A stretch of DNA of 64,000 bases from Paracentrotus lividus (taxonomy: Eukaryota > Echinodermata > Echinoidea > Camarodonta > Echinidae). Position numbers and translations under genes: made by a program. The stretch lies in NCBI GenBank assembly GCA_940671915.1, contig CALNVZ010003426.1, forward strand, positions 29,817,866 through 29,881,865, given 5' to 3'. Below, piece by piece: positions 22,601 to 31,354 of this stretch. The notes below the pieces were generated by a model that worked only from the letters and a program-made list of their open reading frames with translations, had not been told where the DNA came from and made no database searches. Within the stretch, counting starts at the first letter, position 1. Each line of letters opens with the position of its first letter.

Positions 22601-25337
22601 GCATAAGTTATGGGAAATAAAGATAATGATTAGGATTTTGTTGAAAAGAAATAAAACCTGCCTTCAAATAAGTCTTTTAAAATGTTCTGATTATCAAATT
22701 GAAGATAACAATTGGGTGTTTTGGCCTATAATGAGAAATAATAGGTAAATTTTACATTGGAATTTTGGTGAAAATGAGAAAAAGTTGATGGATTTCAACC
22801 CCCTAAGATATCTGCCATGCAGTTATCGAATCTTCTTAAACTTGGCATCCTGGTAGGACATATAATGAAATATAATCCTTCAAAGTTTCATACCTTTATC
22901 TTAGATATTTTCTGAGTTATCAAAATTTATAATCATAGGTTTTCATATTTGCTTTTCTATAAATTCAGTTGCTACAATACACAAGTCAATGGGAAAATCA
23001 CCATTTTGCATTGCATGTTCCAAGACCTCCAAATCTATCTTGATTAAAATAATTCTTTTGTTTTAAGTTGTATGTGATACAACTGACTACATGTATAAAT
23101 ATGTTGTTTTGTTAAATTGTGGCCCATTTTACTATGTAATCATGACAATTGTTTCAACTTTTAGTCCAAAATGACACCGGTCACGCGAATCACACTCCTG
23201 TGTCACGCGAGTCACATTTTGAAATGGCAATAGACTTGAAACTACTGGCCAAAGGTTAATCAAATTTTACCAGTTCATTACTTAATGTTTCAAAATTATC
23301 TCCAGAAAATTTCATGTACATTGGATAAGTAACTTCTGAGGAAATTTCAGTCAAGTACAGTAAGGTCAAAAACCTTCAATAGTGTCGCGTCACGCGAGTC
23401 ACAGGAAACAAATTGAAATATCTTCCACAAAAATTACTTTGCAACCAAATTTCTTTGTGCTAATGTGTAATGTCATTACCTTGATTGAAATAAGTAAGAA
23501 AAACAGGTCTGCATCATGAATTTTGAAGTATATTAGCCTTAACAAGTTGAAATTTTTGTAAATGTCACGCGAGTCACAATGGAATGGCTGATGTCCATTT
23601 TGCATCACTCCGTAACCATGATTATGAATATTCATATCTCATTAATTAAGAGCATCACTATAAAAAATTATCATTTTGAAAAGAGGGTACCATCAGCTTT
23701 TGTCATGAACCATTTCTTTGTACATAAATATTAAAGTATGGATGATAAACTTGTTTGAATGCTGAAATGCTGCTTCTGAATGTCACTCCTTTACCTTGGA
23801 ACTGCCCTTTACCAACGACTGGAAATCGTTCTGGGTGCTATACTAATCATTTTCTCAATCATTTATCACAAGAACTGATCACCAGTCGTTTGTAAGGTCA
23901 TGCTAAACTCTATGAATTACCAGGTGAAACATCCCCTGGGCAAAGTCCTGAAGGGTAGGCTGTTCTTACCTCTATCTCATTCTTTTGATATGCAAATGAT
24001 GCATCCTGGTCCTTTCCTTCTGGATCAACTGAACATGCCTGCTGCATTTTTCTATAGAAATAAACAACAAACAATACATACACTCCTGTACATACAAAGT
24101 GGCATATTAAACAAAACAGTCAAGAGTCAAAGTAAAATTTAACACACCAGTAGAAAAGAACGCAGATGAAAAGACCCTCCCCCCCACAAAAAAGGCACAA
24201 AACAAACAAACAAATAAATAACAAAACAAAGCGGGTAATATGATGCATCTTGAGCACTCTACAGAGTGGATTTGGAGAAATACAAATAATCAAATTATTA
24301 TTATTATTGTTATTATTAAAGGGGGAAAAAAAATGAATTATCCAATGATTAATAATTCTTTGAATTAAAAAAAATATTCACAAAGGTACTGGATTGGAGT
24401 GCCGTGACCCTGAACAGAAACGCTTATATGAAATCTATTAATTGGACCTTAGACCTAAAAAAAAGAATTATAAACTATCTTTCATTTCACACAGCTTTCT
24501 CAGAGTAGGGCTCGCACCATATTTGGACAAATATCAGACTTTTCCCTTATTAATTTTCAAAATTCCATGCTAAATATCGACCCCTTTCCAACCTATTCTG
24601 ATGCATGACAACTTTTTTTCAAATTCCCCAACTTTCGAGGCATTTTTCTAAAATTCCCTGACTTTTCCAGTTTTTCCAGGTAGAGTTGGAACCCTGGGGA
24701 GATGCACGAATTAATTTTGTGGTACACTTCAGTCCCGGGAGATCATGGAGACTACTGCACACGCACAAAGAATAGGCCACAATATTTGTTACTTACTTTT
24801 TACTGGCAAGTAGATCTAGGGTCTGGTACACTAGAGCATAGAGATATTCCACTTTCTTGCTGTAGATACAGGCAGAACCTTGGATCAGTAGGGCTGCTTC
24901 AGCAAAGTTCATAGTGGTACTGCCCCCATCAAAGCTGATCACGATTGCTTCCATCTATAAGGATTGAAGTGAGAAATAATGAAGACATGAAATGAGATGA
25001 ATTAAAAAATTTTTTAATTAAAGTCAGACATTAACTGAATTACTTACAATTAAATAAATCAAATATAATCTGAAATTCCAATTTTCAAGTTTGTAAAATT
25101 AAAAAAATTTGTACAAGAATTGTCATCAACATTTCCAAATCATTTTGAAACATTTCTTGCACAATTCCATCCAATGGCGACAATGTTCAGTAATTTCACT
25201 TTACGAGTATTAAATGTTTAACTACCCCATACCTCAGTAACATAGTCCTCTAGATGAGATGCAATGTCGACTTCCCAATTCTTCGCTAGATCTCTGATGG
25301 GCTGGAGGAGGTGGGCAAACCTGGCATCGGATTCCAT
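10481..25337 (-). CDS. NCAPH2: Condensin II complex subunit H2 (kleisin beta), complete, 14 coding exons
   Basis: Fourteen minus-strand exons join with every phase closing into a 625-residue protein (human about 605). Exon 1 reads [20 protein letters not shown] against human [20 protein letters not shown]; exon 2 has [17 protein letters not shown]; exon 4 FLSLDDLP; exon 7 [11 protein letters not shown]; exon 11 [10 protein letters not shown]; exon 14 [20 protein letters not shown]. Family knowledge: NCAPH2 is the kleisin of condensin II; its N-terminus binds SMC2, its C-terminus SMC4, and the middle recruits the HEAT subunits NCAPD3 and NCAPG2, to compact chromosomes in the nucleus. The middle region here is acidic and divergent, as in other species. 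Introns carry LINE pieces, MITEs and a motif-rich stretch but no other gene. A clean acceptor just upstream of the start codon implies a 5' noncoding exon. Confidence 0.95.
11446..11616 (-). CDS. NCAPH2: NCAPH2 coding exon 13
   Basis: Reads [20 protein letters not shown] and ends [12 protein letters not shown], matching human VPFDIHTYGDQLVSRF and EVCRSMLASLQL of the C-terminal winged-helix domain that contacts SMC4 in kleisins. Acceptor TTTTTGCAG, donor TTG|GTAAGT. Confidence 0.94.
11990..13065 (+). mobile_element. Internally deleted CR1/L2-type LINE in NCAPH2 intron 12
   Basis: A lysine-rich ORF begins at 12102 ([20 protein letters not shown]) and stops at 12327-12329. It is followed directly by the C-terminus of a LINE polyprotein at 12323-12532: [20 protein letters not shown], then [20 protein letters not shown] and [13 protein letters not shown] before a stop. 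A T-rich 3' untranslated stretch ends AATAAAAATGAACTTGAAAT near 13056. Endonuclease and reverse transcriptase are missing, so the copy joins a probable ORF1 start to the ORF2 end. It lies antisense to NCAPH2. The 5' limit is approximate. Confidence 0.6.
12323..12532 (+). pseudogene. LINE ORF2 C-terminal remnant
   Basis: Seventy codons, open to a TAG, with the R-Q-x3-YHLP...NTL.F.GP.YWN.L pattern common at the ends of CR1/L2-type LINE proteins. The related copy at 28938-31522 has a similar TRQSSLYHLP string. Confidence 0.6.
13126..13844. mobile_element. TTAA-flanked non-autonomous DNA transposon (piggyBac- or Kolobok-like)
   Basis: The 719-base element has 16-base perfect terminal inverted repeats CCCTAAAAGGCCTGGG / CCCAGGCCTTTTAGGG and is flanked by TTAA on both sides (13122-13125, 13845-13848). 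TTAA duplications with CCC-starting ends are known for piggyBac; Kolobok also uses TTAA. No transposase remains. It lies in NCAPH2 intron 12. A relative lacking its right end lies at 62864. Confidence 0.8.
14421..14522 (-). CDS. NCAPH2: NCAPH2 coding exon 12
   Basis: Reads [20 protein letters not shown] then [14 protein letters not shown], aligned with human QKFVQETELSQRIRDWEDTV. Acceptor CCTTTACAG, donor GAG|GTATGA. Confidence 0.93.
15148..15215 (-). CDS. NCAPH2: NCAPH2 coding exon 11
   Basis: Only 68 bases: [20 protein letters not shown] then KHV, matching human SLSYEELVRRNV. Acceptor CCTCAG, donor GTT|GTAAGT. Confidence 0.93.
15752..15950 (-). CDS. NCAPH2: NCAPH2 coding exon 10 (acidic linker)
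   Basis: Encodes a glutamate-rich segment [16 protein letters not shown] followed by a Gly/Asp-rich linker ending [11 protein letters not shown], a low-complexity acidic part seen in the human protein at the same place. Acceptor TTGCAG, donor CAGG|GTGAGT. Confidence 0.88.
16489..16616 (-). CDS. NCAPH2: NCAPH2 coding exon 9
   Basis: Reads [20 protein letters not shown] then RREKKRL, aligned with human FADMEVLYWTHVKEQLETLR. Predicted helical. Acceptor CTCCAG, donor CTG|GTTAGT. Confidence 0.9.
17186..17308 (-). CDS. NCAPH2: NCAPH2 coding exon 8
   Basis: Contains the basic cluster GKGRKRKKQ, equivalent to human QKRKRKGA and a possible nuclear localisation signal, then [12 protein letters not shown]. 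Acceptor CATGTAG, donor CTT|GTAAGT. Confidence 0.88.
17985..18150. repeat. Diverged dispersed repeat (GCGAAAAT...ATAAGGCCATTTAT type)
   Basis: Shares a diffuse pattern with 56440-56610: a GCGAAA/CGCGAG step, then CACTTCAA(T/C)ATAAGG, CTATTTAT or CATTTATA, and TATCCACRCT. Both sit in introns. Family unknown. Confidence 0.35.
18236..18430 (-). CDS. NCAPH2: NCAPH2 coding exon 7
   Basis: Carries [12 protein letters not shown] then LKPYKKG, matching human TPDPWQSLDPFDS and KPFKKG, a hallmark of the family. The acceptor is preceded by a long CT run (18433-18458), an unusually strong polypyrimidine tract formed by a microsatellite. Donor AAAG|GTTAGT. Confidence 0.93.
18895..19190. repeat. TCCATGAC(T/C)TT(T/C)CC-type degenerate tandem repeat
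   Basis: The short phrase TTCCATGACTTTCC and variants recur about eight times within 300 bases of NCAPH2 intron 6. This is a low-complexity, transposon-associated text type common in invertebrate introns; no coding value. Confidence 0.5.
19366..19452 (-). CDS. NCAPH2: NCAPH2 coding exon 6
   Basis: Short acidic exon, [18 protein letters not shown], in the variable middle of the protein. Acceptor TTTTACATCTTAG, donor GTG|GTAGGT. Support is mainly phase closure with both neighbours. Confidence 0.82.
19621..19686. repeat. Poly(A) run of about 60 bases
   Basis: Near-pure A homopolymer in NCAPH2 intron 5. Length in the assembly is unreliable for such runs. It may mark the tail of a retroposed sequence, but nothing recognisable precedes it. 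Confidence 0.7.
20063..20223 (-). CDS. NCAPH2: NCAPH2 coding exon 5
   Basis: Reads [20 protein letters not shown], comparable to human GEVLASRKDFRMNTCVPHP, and ends NFLLKG. Acceptor TTTTGCAG, donor AAAG|GTAAGA. A 22-base piece of this exon is repeated in the following intron. Confidence 0.9.
20285..20400 (-). mobile_element. LINE/SINE 3' tail, ACCCTGGATAAATA type
   Basis: The minus strand reads ACCCTGGATAAATATGACTG then (AATA)n, a phrase common at the 3' ends of L2/CR1-related retroposons. Only the tail is recognisable. Confidence 0.45.
21265..21416 (-). CDS. NCAPH2: NCAPH2 coding exon 4
   Basis: Opens [20 protein letters not shown], matching human EFLSLDDFPDSRTNVDLKND, and ends ADRGIPLTK. 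Acceptor TTTTCTTTAG, donor AAA|GTAAGT. Confidence 0.92.
21790..23640. repeat. Motif-rich intronic stretch with seven GTCACGCGAGTCACA-type copies
   Basis: Within NCAPH2 intron 3 the 15-mer GTCACGCGAGTCACA or a one-base variant recurs near 22370, 22540, 22572, 23180, 23203, 23390 and 23563, all in one orientation. TCACTCCGTAA recurs near 21810, 21823 and 23608. Spacing is irregular (about 30 to 600 bases), so it is neither a simple tandem repeat nor a CRISPR-like array. No terminal repeats or ORF were found. It could be the body of an old transposon with repeated transposase-binding sites, or a cluster of protein-binding sites. Confidence 0.5.
23970..24051 (-). CDS. NCAPH2: NCAPH2 coding exon 3
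   Basis: Residues 88-115, [20 protein letters not shown] then QKNEIE, a weakly conserved linker. Acceptor TTTCTATAG, donor GAG|GTAAGA; phase 2 in, phase 0 out, both consistent with neighbours. Confidence 0.88.
24797..24954 (-). CDS. NCAPH2: NCAPH2 coding exon 2
   Basis: Residues 36-87. Encodes [20 protein letters not shown] then [20 protein letters not shown], the most conserved block of the CNDH2 N-terminal domain. Acceptor CTTATAG, donor AAA|GTAAGT. Confidence 0.95.
25233..25337 (-). CDS. NCAPH2: NCAPH2 coding exon 1
   Basis: The ATG at 25337 is chosen because the following residues align from the first position with the human protein. Residues 1-35, ending HLEDYVTE at donor GAG|GTATG. 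Directly upstream, TTTCTTTCCGTTGTGTCTAG is a strong acceptor, so transcription begins further away. Confidence 0.93.
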
Positions 25338-25519
25338 GATGATTGTAGCTCTATCTAGACACAACGGAAAGAAAAATAAATTCTAGAAATAATACTAAAA
25401 TTAGCTGTCTCCAGCCTTAGCCTACTTTTGTTTTAGACTATATGCTCATTCTTGCTGTAAACTACATTTTATACATCGTTATACAGTAAATCAACAAAGT
25501 GTAATTTCATAAAAATGAA

Positions 25520-25700
25520 ATATTTATTTATTTATTCCTCTTTCAATCTTTTCATATTTACAATTGCAGTTTACATATTTACAACATACAGCGATTGATC
25601 AATTTTTAAAATATTATAACAATGTGAAATTAAAAGAGAAGGAGACCGACTAATAAGCAGAGCTTGTAGAGTGAAGGCCCCTTTAAAATTACAATAATAT
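25520..25700 (-). mobile_element. LINE 3' end (truncated)
   Basis: Read on the minus strand, a 3' untranslated-like stretch with TGTAAATATGTAAACTGCAA ends in AGGAATAAATAAATAAATAT. No coding part remains. Confidence 0.4.
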
Positions 25701-25822
25701 TATTATGAATTATTACTTAACTACACAAAAACAAAAAAATTATTGATTCAGTATTTATACAAATCATACTCAAAACAGTGGTGAATATATACAGAGAAAA
25801 ATAATCAATACATAGAAGTCTA

Positions 25823-26238
25823 CAGGGCGTCCCGAAAGAACTATACACTTTTGAAATGGCTGCCAAATGGAAATATTTGATTTTAGGTAATGAAAATTTA
25901 TATGTATGGAAAGCTCATTATCCCAATTTCATATGACACCAAAAAGTCCGAAACTAAGTCATGCATGAATGAGCAGCGTTCACTTTTGTAAAGGGTATGG
26001 AAATTAGGGGTGCGCAGGAATTGCCCTACCAAGTTGTATGAGGAAAGTTATTTGAATCTTATGGTATTAGGATGATATGCAGAATTACTGATCAATTATG
26101 AGTTGGGGTTTGCTATTAAAAGTGAAATTTGTGAATTGGCATTACAATTTCATGCATGAGTGAACAGGAATATGTATTTCCTATTGTTGCATTGAACTTT
26201 CCAAGGTATATTTAGTGAGGTTCTTTCAGTGGTGTGTT

Positions 26239-26273
<35 letters not shown>

Positions 26274-27423
26274 TTTCTCTCCCTTCTCTTTCTCTCTCTC
26301 TCTCTCACTCTTTGTCTTCATCCCTCTCTCCCTCTCTCTCTTTCTTTCTCTCCTGTCTCCCTCCTCTCTCTCTATCTTCTCTCTCTTTCTTGCATGGGTG
26401 TGTTTTTTAACATTCATATTCATTGGTTTCTACTCCAAATATTCTGACAACCTTCCTGCATCCCGGTCTACTCACATTTACCAAATTGGGATGGTTTGAT
26501 GACAATCTATCAATCTATCAATCAGTCAGTCACATAAATTAGACAATCAACACCCAGCTAGCGATCATTTAATCCAGCAGTGTACCAGTCTCCAAATGTT
26601 TCAACTAATCAATCAAGCATTAAATCATCTTCATAGTTATTTCAATCACCATGTCCAATAAATCAATCAACTCAATTGATCAACCAACCACTATCCAGTC
26701 ATTTTAGCAATTGGACTTTTGTAAAGGATATGGTACAGTGTAACACAAATTTGTGAAATTAACATGTCGTCTTTATTTTCAGTTGAATTTTGTTCTTTTC
26801 GATTTTACACTTGTTTCATCCATCCTGTAACAAACACAAAAAGAGGGGGAAAAAAATAAAATAAAAGTCTGTACGTTCAATGCCAACGTGTCCTCCTCCT
26901 CTTTCGATGCACAACCTGTTTGTTGAAGAAAAAAAAAATTCAGACAATCCAAAAGGTCATGAAAACGATCATCAAAAGGGATCAAAATCTACCCTGCATC
27001 TCCACTTGATCTGCCCCATCCTGACTACCATAACACACCACTTGGAGGCTACAATGCTATAATAGGAAATACATATTCCTGTTCGCTCATGCATGAAATC
27101 ATAATCCCCAATTCTACAAATTTCTCTTAGCAAACCCCAACTCATCATAATTGATCAGTAATTCTGCATATCATCCTCAATTCCACAAGCTCCAAATGAC
27201 TTTCCTCATACAAATTGGTAGGGCAATTCCTGCGCACCCTAATTTCCAAACTTTACAAAAGTGAACACTGCTCATTCATGCATGACTTATTTTCAGACTT
27301 TTTTGTGTCATATGAAAGTTGGATAATGAGCTTTCCATACATGTAAATTTCGTTACCTAAAATCAAATATTTTTCATTTGGCAGCGCATTTCAAAAGTGT
27401 ATAGTTCTTTTCGGGACGCCCTG
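25823..27423. mobile_element. Tc1/mariner-type fold-back element with ~380-base terminal inverted repeats
   Basis: Begins CAGGGCGTCCCGAAAGAACT and ends with the complement AGTTCTTTTCGGGACGCCCTG. It is flanked by TA on both sides (25821-25822, 27424-27425). Inverted arms run about 25823-26205 and 27045-27423 and are moderately diverged. The centre holds a CT tract (26240-26395) and ATCA-rich DNA, no transposase. TA duplication and CAGGG ends suit Tc1/mariner-related MITEs. Confidence 0.8.
26240..26398. repeat. CT-rich microsatellite
   Basis: (CT)n with interruptions, about 160 bases, at the centre of the fold-back element. Open frames through it are compositional artefacts. Confidence 0.8.
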
Positions 27424-27429
27424 TATATA

Positions 27430-28210
27430 AACACAACACAAAAAGAAAGTTCCCCCTATTTCAAATATCAATAATTTTTTAACCAGGAGAAGTTTAAAAA
27501 ATCTAATTATATGTCCATGTAGGGAATTTAATTAGCTACCATGGGAGCGAATTTTAGGAAAAATCGCGAAGTCATGCTTCAGTGAGCAATGGTTGAATGC
27601 AAAAATATCATTTTTGAAGTTCACAAGCCTAAAATCACAACTTTGATTCAATGATTTCGGATTAATTTTTAGATTTTAAACATTTCACGCATCAGATTGT
27701 GCGCAAAAAGTGCTTCCAAACATACAGAAAGGACATTTGCGTAAAAATTCACGGTTGTGTGAGCATGCAGCAAAAATTGCCAAAACTGTGATTTTTACTT
27801 CTTTGCCATAGTAAAATTGATCCAAATATGATGGGATTCATGTTTTGCAAAAAATTTAAATCAATTCACGGTTGAATGAACACCAAAAAATACCATGTGA
27901 AAAACACTAAGTAAGTATTCCTTCCATTTTGTACACTAAAAATCATGTGAATATCTGTTTTTGTATTATTTTTATGACCGGTGCACGTGTACATAATCCT
28001 ATTACATTTATTTAAAAAATTCATGCTTTAGTGAGCACGTGGAACTGGAAAAGCATGATTTTGAATTAGAGACTAAAAATGGCTTACTTTGCTTAACCAT
28101 AACAAATCGTTTGAAAGTATTCATTTGATTTCATTTTCATGAAAATCCAGATGTTTCATGCTTCAGTGAACACAAGGTATGAGAAAAACATGAAAAAAGG
28201 AACAAAGTGT
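27430..28210. repeat. Unassigned repeat stretch sharing an internal motif with the neighbouring fold-back element
   Basis: TTCATGCTTCAGTGAACA-like strings recur near 27570, 27750, 27866, 28021 and 28155. Similar TCATGCATGAGTGAAC strings occur in both arms of the element at 25823-27423. No ORF or terminal repeat seen; probably derived from a related transposon. Confidence 0.4.
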
Positions 28211-28212
28211 AC

Positions 28213-28581
28213 GGCCCTGGCACGGCTTAATGGCACGTCCGATTTTTAATTTGACTTAAGTTCCTGTTAGTTAATGACCTCTCAACGATTTGTGCCAAGT
28301 TTCAAGAATTAACTCACACTATAACGTACAAAAAATTAACAATGAAAATGAGCAATATTTGACTTTTGTTCACTTTTTGTTCAAACTCTACACATAAAGT
28401 CAATGGGGAGGAAATGAATAGTGAACAAAAGTCAAATATTGCTCATTTTCATTGTCAATTCTTTGTTCGTTCTAGTATGATTTAATACTTGAAACTTGGC
28501 ACAAATCTTTATGAGGTCATTAACTAACAAGAACTTAGGTCAAATTAAGAATCGGACGTGCAATTAAGTCGTGCCAGGGCC
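28213..28581. mobile_element. Fold-back MITE (GGCCCTGGCACG ends)
   Basis: About 370 bases folding into two arms of about 160 bases: GGCCCTGGCACGGCTTAATG at the left, GTCGTGCCAGGGCC at the right, with matching GAGCAATATTTGACTTTTGT inside. The loop is short. No target duplication could be settled because the right flank is an A run. Confidence 0.7.
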
Positions 28582-28775
28582 AAAAAAAAAAGAAAAAAAA
28601 AAAAGGCTAAGCTCCTCTGGCCCCCATGACAAAAATATCTCGTCCAGCAAGAGGCTTGCAAGAGGTCTTTCGGCATGCCTGGGCTGGGACTCGAGTCCAC
28701 GCGTGATCATACGATATTGTCTGAAACGAGCACTCTCACAACTGCGCCACACTGCCTCCCTGACAGCAATTATGA
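28582..28775 (-). mobile_element. tRNA-derived SINE
   Basis: On the minus strand GTGTGGCGCAGTTGTGAGAG (A box) is followed about 45 bases later by GGACTCGAGTCCCAG (B box), then a non-tRNA body. The acceptor stem does not close, so this is a SINE head, not a tRNA gene. It abuts the fold-back element ending at 28581. Confidence 0.55.
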
Positions 28776-29099
28776 ATTGACCATGCATGCCATAAGTGTA
28801 ACTGCTCTGAGACACGGAAAAAAGTCTACCATTCCGCTTTTACAGAAATAGAGAACAATGCATTTTGATTGTTGGGCGCTCTGATTAGCTACTGGTAGCT
28901 ATCGCGAGGAGCTCCGCCTCCCGGTTGCCATGACTGAAATTCTTCTGAAATACCTTTTCCAAAATTCTGGAAAGACTTGTATACACCCGAACTGTTCAAT
29001 TTTTAAATTCATGCGGGGTTCTCTCAAACTCCCAGTTTGGATTTCGTGAAAAACATACCACATCTCATGCTATATTACATTTCATTAATAAGGTAGCAA

Positions 29100-30014
29100 A
29101 TGCACTTGATAATCGTTTGCACACGATTGGTATTTTTCTTGATTACTCGAAGGCGTTCGACACTATTGATCATTTTATTGCAAAAATTATCGTATTATGG
29201 TATAAGGGGAGTGGCTTTGGAATGGTCCAAAAGTTATCTAACCCATAGGCATCAATTTGTATCATTGAACGGTTATAAATCGAGCTTTAAACTTGTAACA
29301 TGTGGGGTCCCACAGGGCTCCTTATTAGGCCCACTTCTTTTTATTTTATACATTAATGATTTTCAAAACTCCTCTAAAGTTATGTCGTTCATATTGTTTG
29401 CAGATGATTCCAGCATGTTTTATTCTCATAAAAACCCAATCTCTCTCTTACAGATTGTTAATAATGAATTAAAGTCTGTCACTGAATGGATACATGCAAA
29501 CAAGCTATCTTTAAACCTACTGAAGACTAACTATATGGTTTTTAGCAATTCTATTACCAATTTACCTGGGCAAACATCATTTAATAATGTGAATATTGAA
29601 AGAGTCAAAACAACGAAATTCCTAGAACTCCACATTGATGAAAAACTTAATTGGAAGACGCATATAAAGCAAGTATGTAGAACTGTTTCTCGGAATGTAG
29701 GAGTTATGTATAAACTAAATTTCGTTTTTCCATCTAATGTACTTCGCATGTTGTACTCGACGTTAGTGTTACCTTATTTGAACTATGGTGTTTTAGCCTG
29801 GGGCGATGCTGTCAAAGTACAAATCAAGAGGATACTATTGCTTCAAAAAAGAGCAATAAGAACTGTTTCCAAAGCTGAAATGCGCTCACACACTGATGAA
29901 CTCTTTCTCGAACACAGAGTCTTGAAAATTGCAGACATATATAAATACAATTTTGTGATTCTATTTTTAATGTATGATACTTACCTCTGGAGTGTCTTTC
30001 CCCATTGCCTATGA
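29100..30014 (+). pseudogene. LINE reverse transcriptase, partial ORF
   Basis: 304 codons. Contains the RT signature CGVPQGSLLGPLLFILYIND, the catalytic box LFADDSSMF (the YxDD-type aspartates) and HANKLSLNLLKTNYMVF, then the thumb/connector region with LPYLNYGVLAWG and LQKRAIRTV. Earlier RT residues (FGFREKHTTSHAILHFINK) lie upstream in another frame, so the ORF is a fragment: a frame break precedes it and the N-terminal endonuclease is absent. Confidence 0.85.
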
Positions 30015-30765
30015 GCCGTCTAATTATTATGTAAAATAGTATGTGATGTTCACTTTATCCTACGAGACAATCCTCCCTTTACCATTTACCCTTGGTCATA
30101 CTCAGTTTATGTCCAACACTCTTATTTTGCACTGGTCCTATAAATTTTTGAATCTTAAATTCGTCCATAAAAGCAAGCCTCAAGTTTTCGTATTCAAAAA
30201 AATATCAAATCTTGTTACTGAGTGAATATGAAACACTTCATGATCACTTTTGCAAAGCAGACCCAATGAACACTATAAACTTTTTTATTGTTCCAATCCG
30301 TCCCCGAAGAGTCATAAATTGACCAAACACTCCCTTGCCAGTAGACCACCACTTACAAGTTCCTTGAGAAAGCCATTAGTTCACAATTTATTCCTAATCT
30401 TTAAAGTGTTGAAGCAAGTCAGAATAGATTTTCATTGTCCCATTGTATCCTTTGTAGTACCAGTTTATGTTTATAACATTGTTCTCGTCTTGTTATCACC
30501 ATTATCACCCTTTCGTTTTATTGCTTTCACTCTCCTCCTCCCACTCTCTCTCTCCTCTTTCCTTCTCTTCTCTCCCCCCCCCCCTCCCCGTTCTACTGTC
30601 TCCGCCTCTCCTGTCCCTCTCTCCTTTGTCTAATATCTTCTTTCCACTCCGCCCTGATTTCTCTGTCCATTCGGCGTTCACTTTCTCTGGTATTTAAAGA
30701 TATTTTTTCATTGTACAAACAGGGCCTATATGTTAACAAGCCTAGCTTATTGTTATAGGTCCATC

Positions 30766-31354
30766 TACACCGACCAGCCCCCGTCGCGAAGCGACGGGAA
30801 CTGACGAACCAGTAAACATATTTGGTGAAGTTTTGAAAATATCTTTACATGACCACAAATTTCGTGGTCAAAAATACCTTATTTGAATTCATACTCACAT
30901 TGAATCAAGTTTTTGAAGTTTTTCCTCGAATTGGTGACATCTGCGAATGTTTCACATGAAGTAATCAACTAATAATGAAGAAAAATACAGGAAAATTGAG
31001 TCCATCAACGTATATTTCTCCGTGCGTGCGTTGTCTTCGCCACAGAGTTAAATACGTCTTCGCACAGTAAAATGACGTCATAGAAAATGGCAGCGATGGC
31101 ACCAACACTATGAGAAGAGACAAGGCCAACGGAAAATTCATTTTGGTAAGTCAAGAAGCTCTTATATACTTCAGTTTTTTCAACGGCCGTATGGTGAAAT
31201 ATCATACATGCCGTTGAATTACATTTTAACATTAGATTCATCATATTAAGCAGTATAATCACCTGATCGCTCATCATCGCTGATTATTTCGCTGTAAATG
31301 GAGGTGGTGGAAGTACAGCCCCGTCGCCTTCGGCAACAGGGCTGTGTATAGTTA
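30766..31354. mobile_element. Hairpin-ended non-autonomous element, copy 1 (9-bp TSD)
   Basis: Flanked by the perfect 9-base duplication AGGTCCATC (30757-30765, 31355-31363). The left end is TACACCGACCAG followed by the hairpin CCCGTCGCGAAGCGACGGG; the right end has GTCGCCTTCGGC and GGGCTGTGTATAGTTA. Copy 2 at 52899-53378 has the same architecture. It sits inside the LINE at 28938-31522, so it is younger. No ORF with family signals. Nine-base duplications are used by MULE-type elements, but the ends give no firm superfamily. Confidence 0.8.

Noticed and set aside
22370-23580. CRISPR-like array from repeated GTCACGCGAGTCACA
   Set aside because: Spacing is irregular (about 30 to 600 bases), the genome is eukaryotic, and there are no spacer-like units or cas genes.
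26229-26447. Ser/Leu-rich and Arg/Glu-rich frames on opposite strands
   Set aside because: Pure CT/GA microsatellite translation.
28685-28751. tRNA gene
   Set aside because: A and B boxes are present but the acceptor and anticodon stems do not form; a SINE head explains it better.
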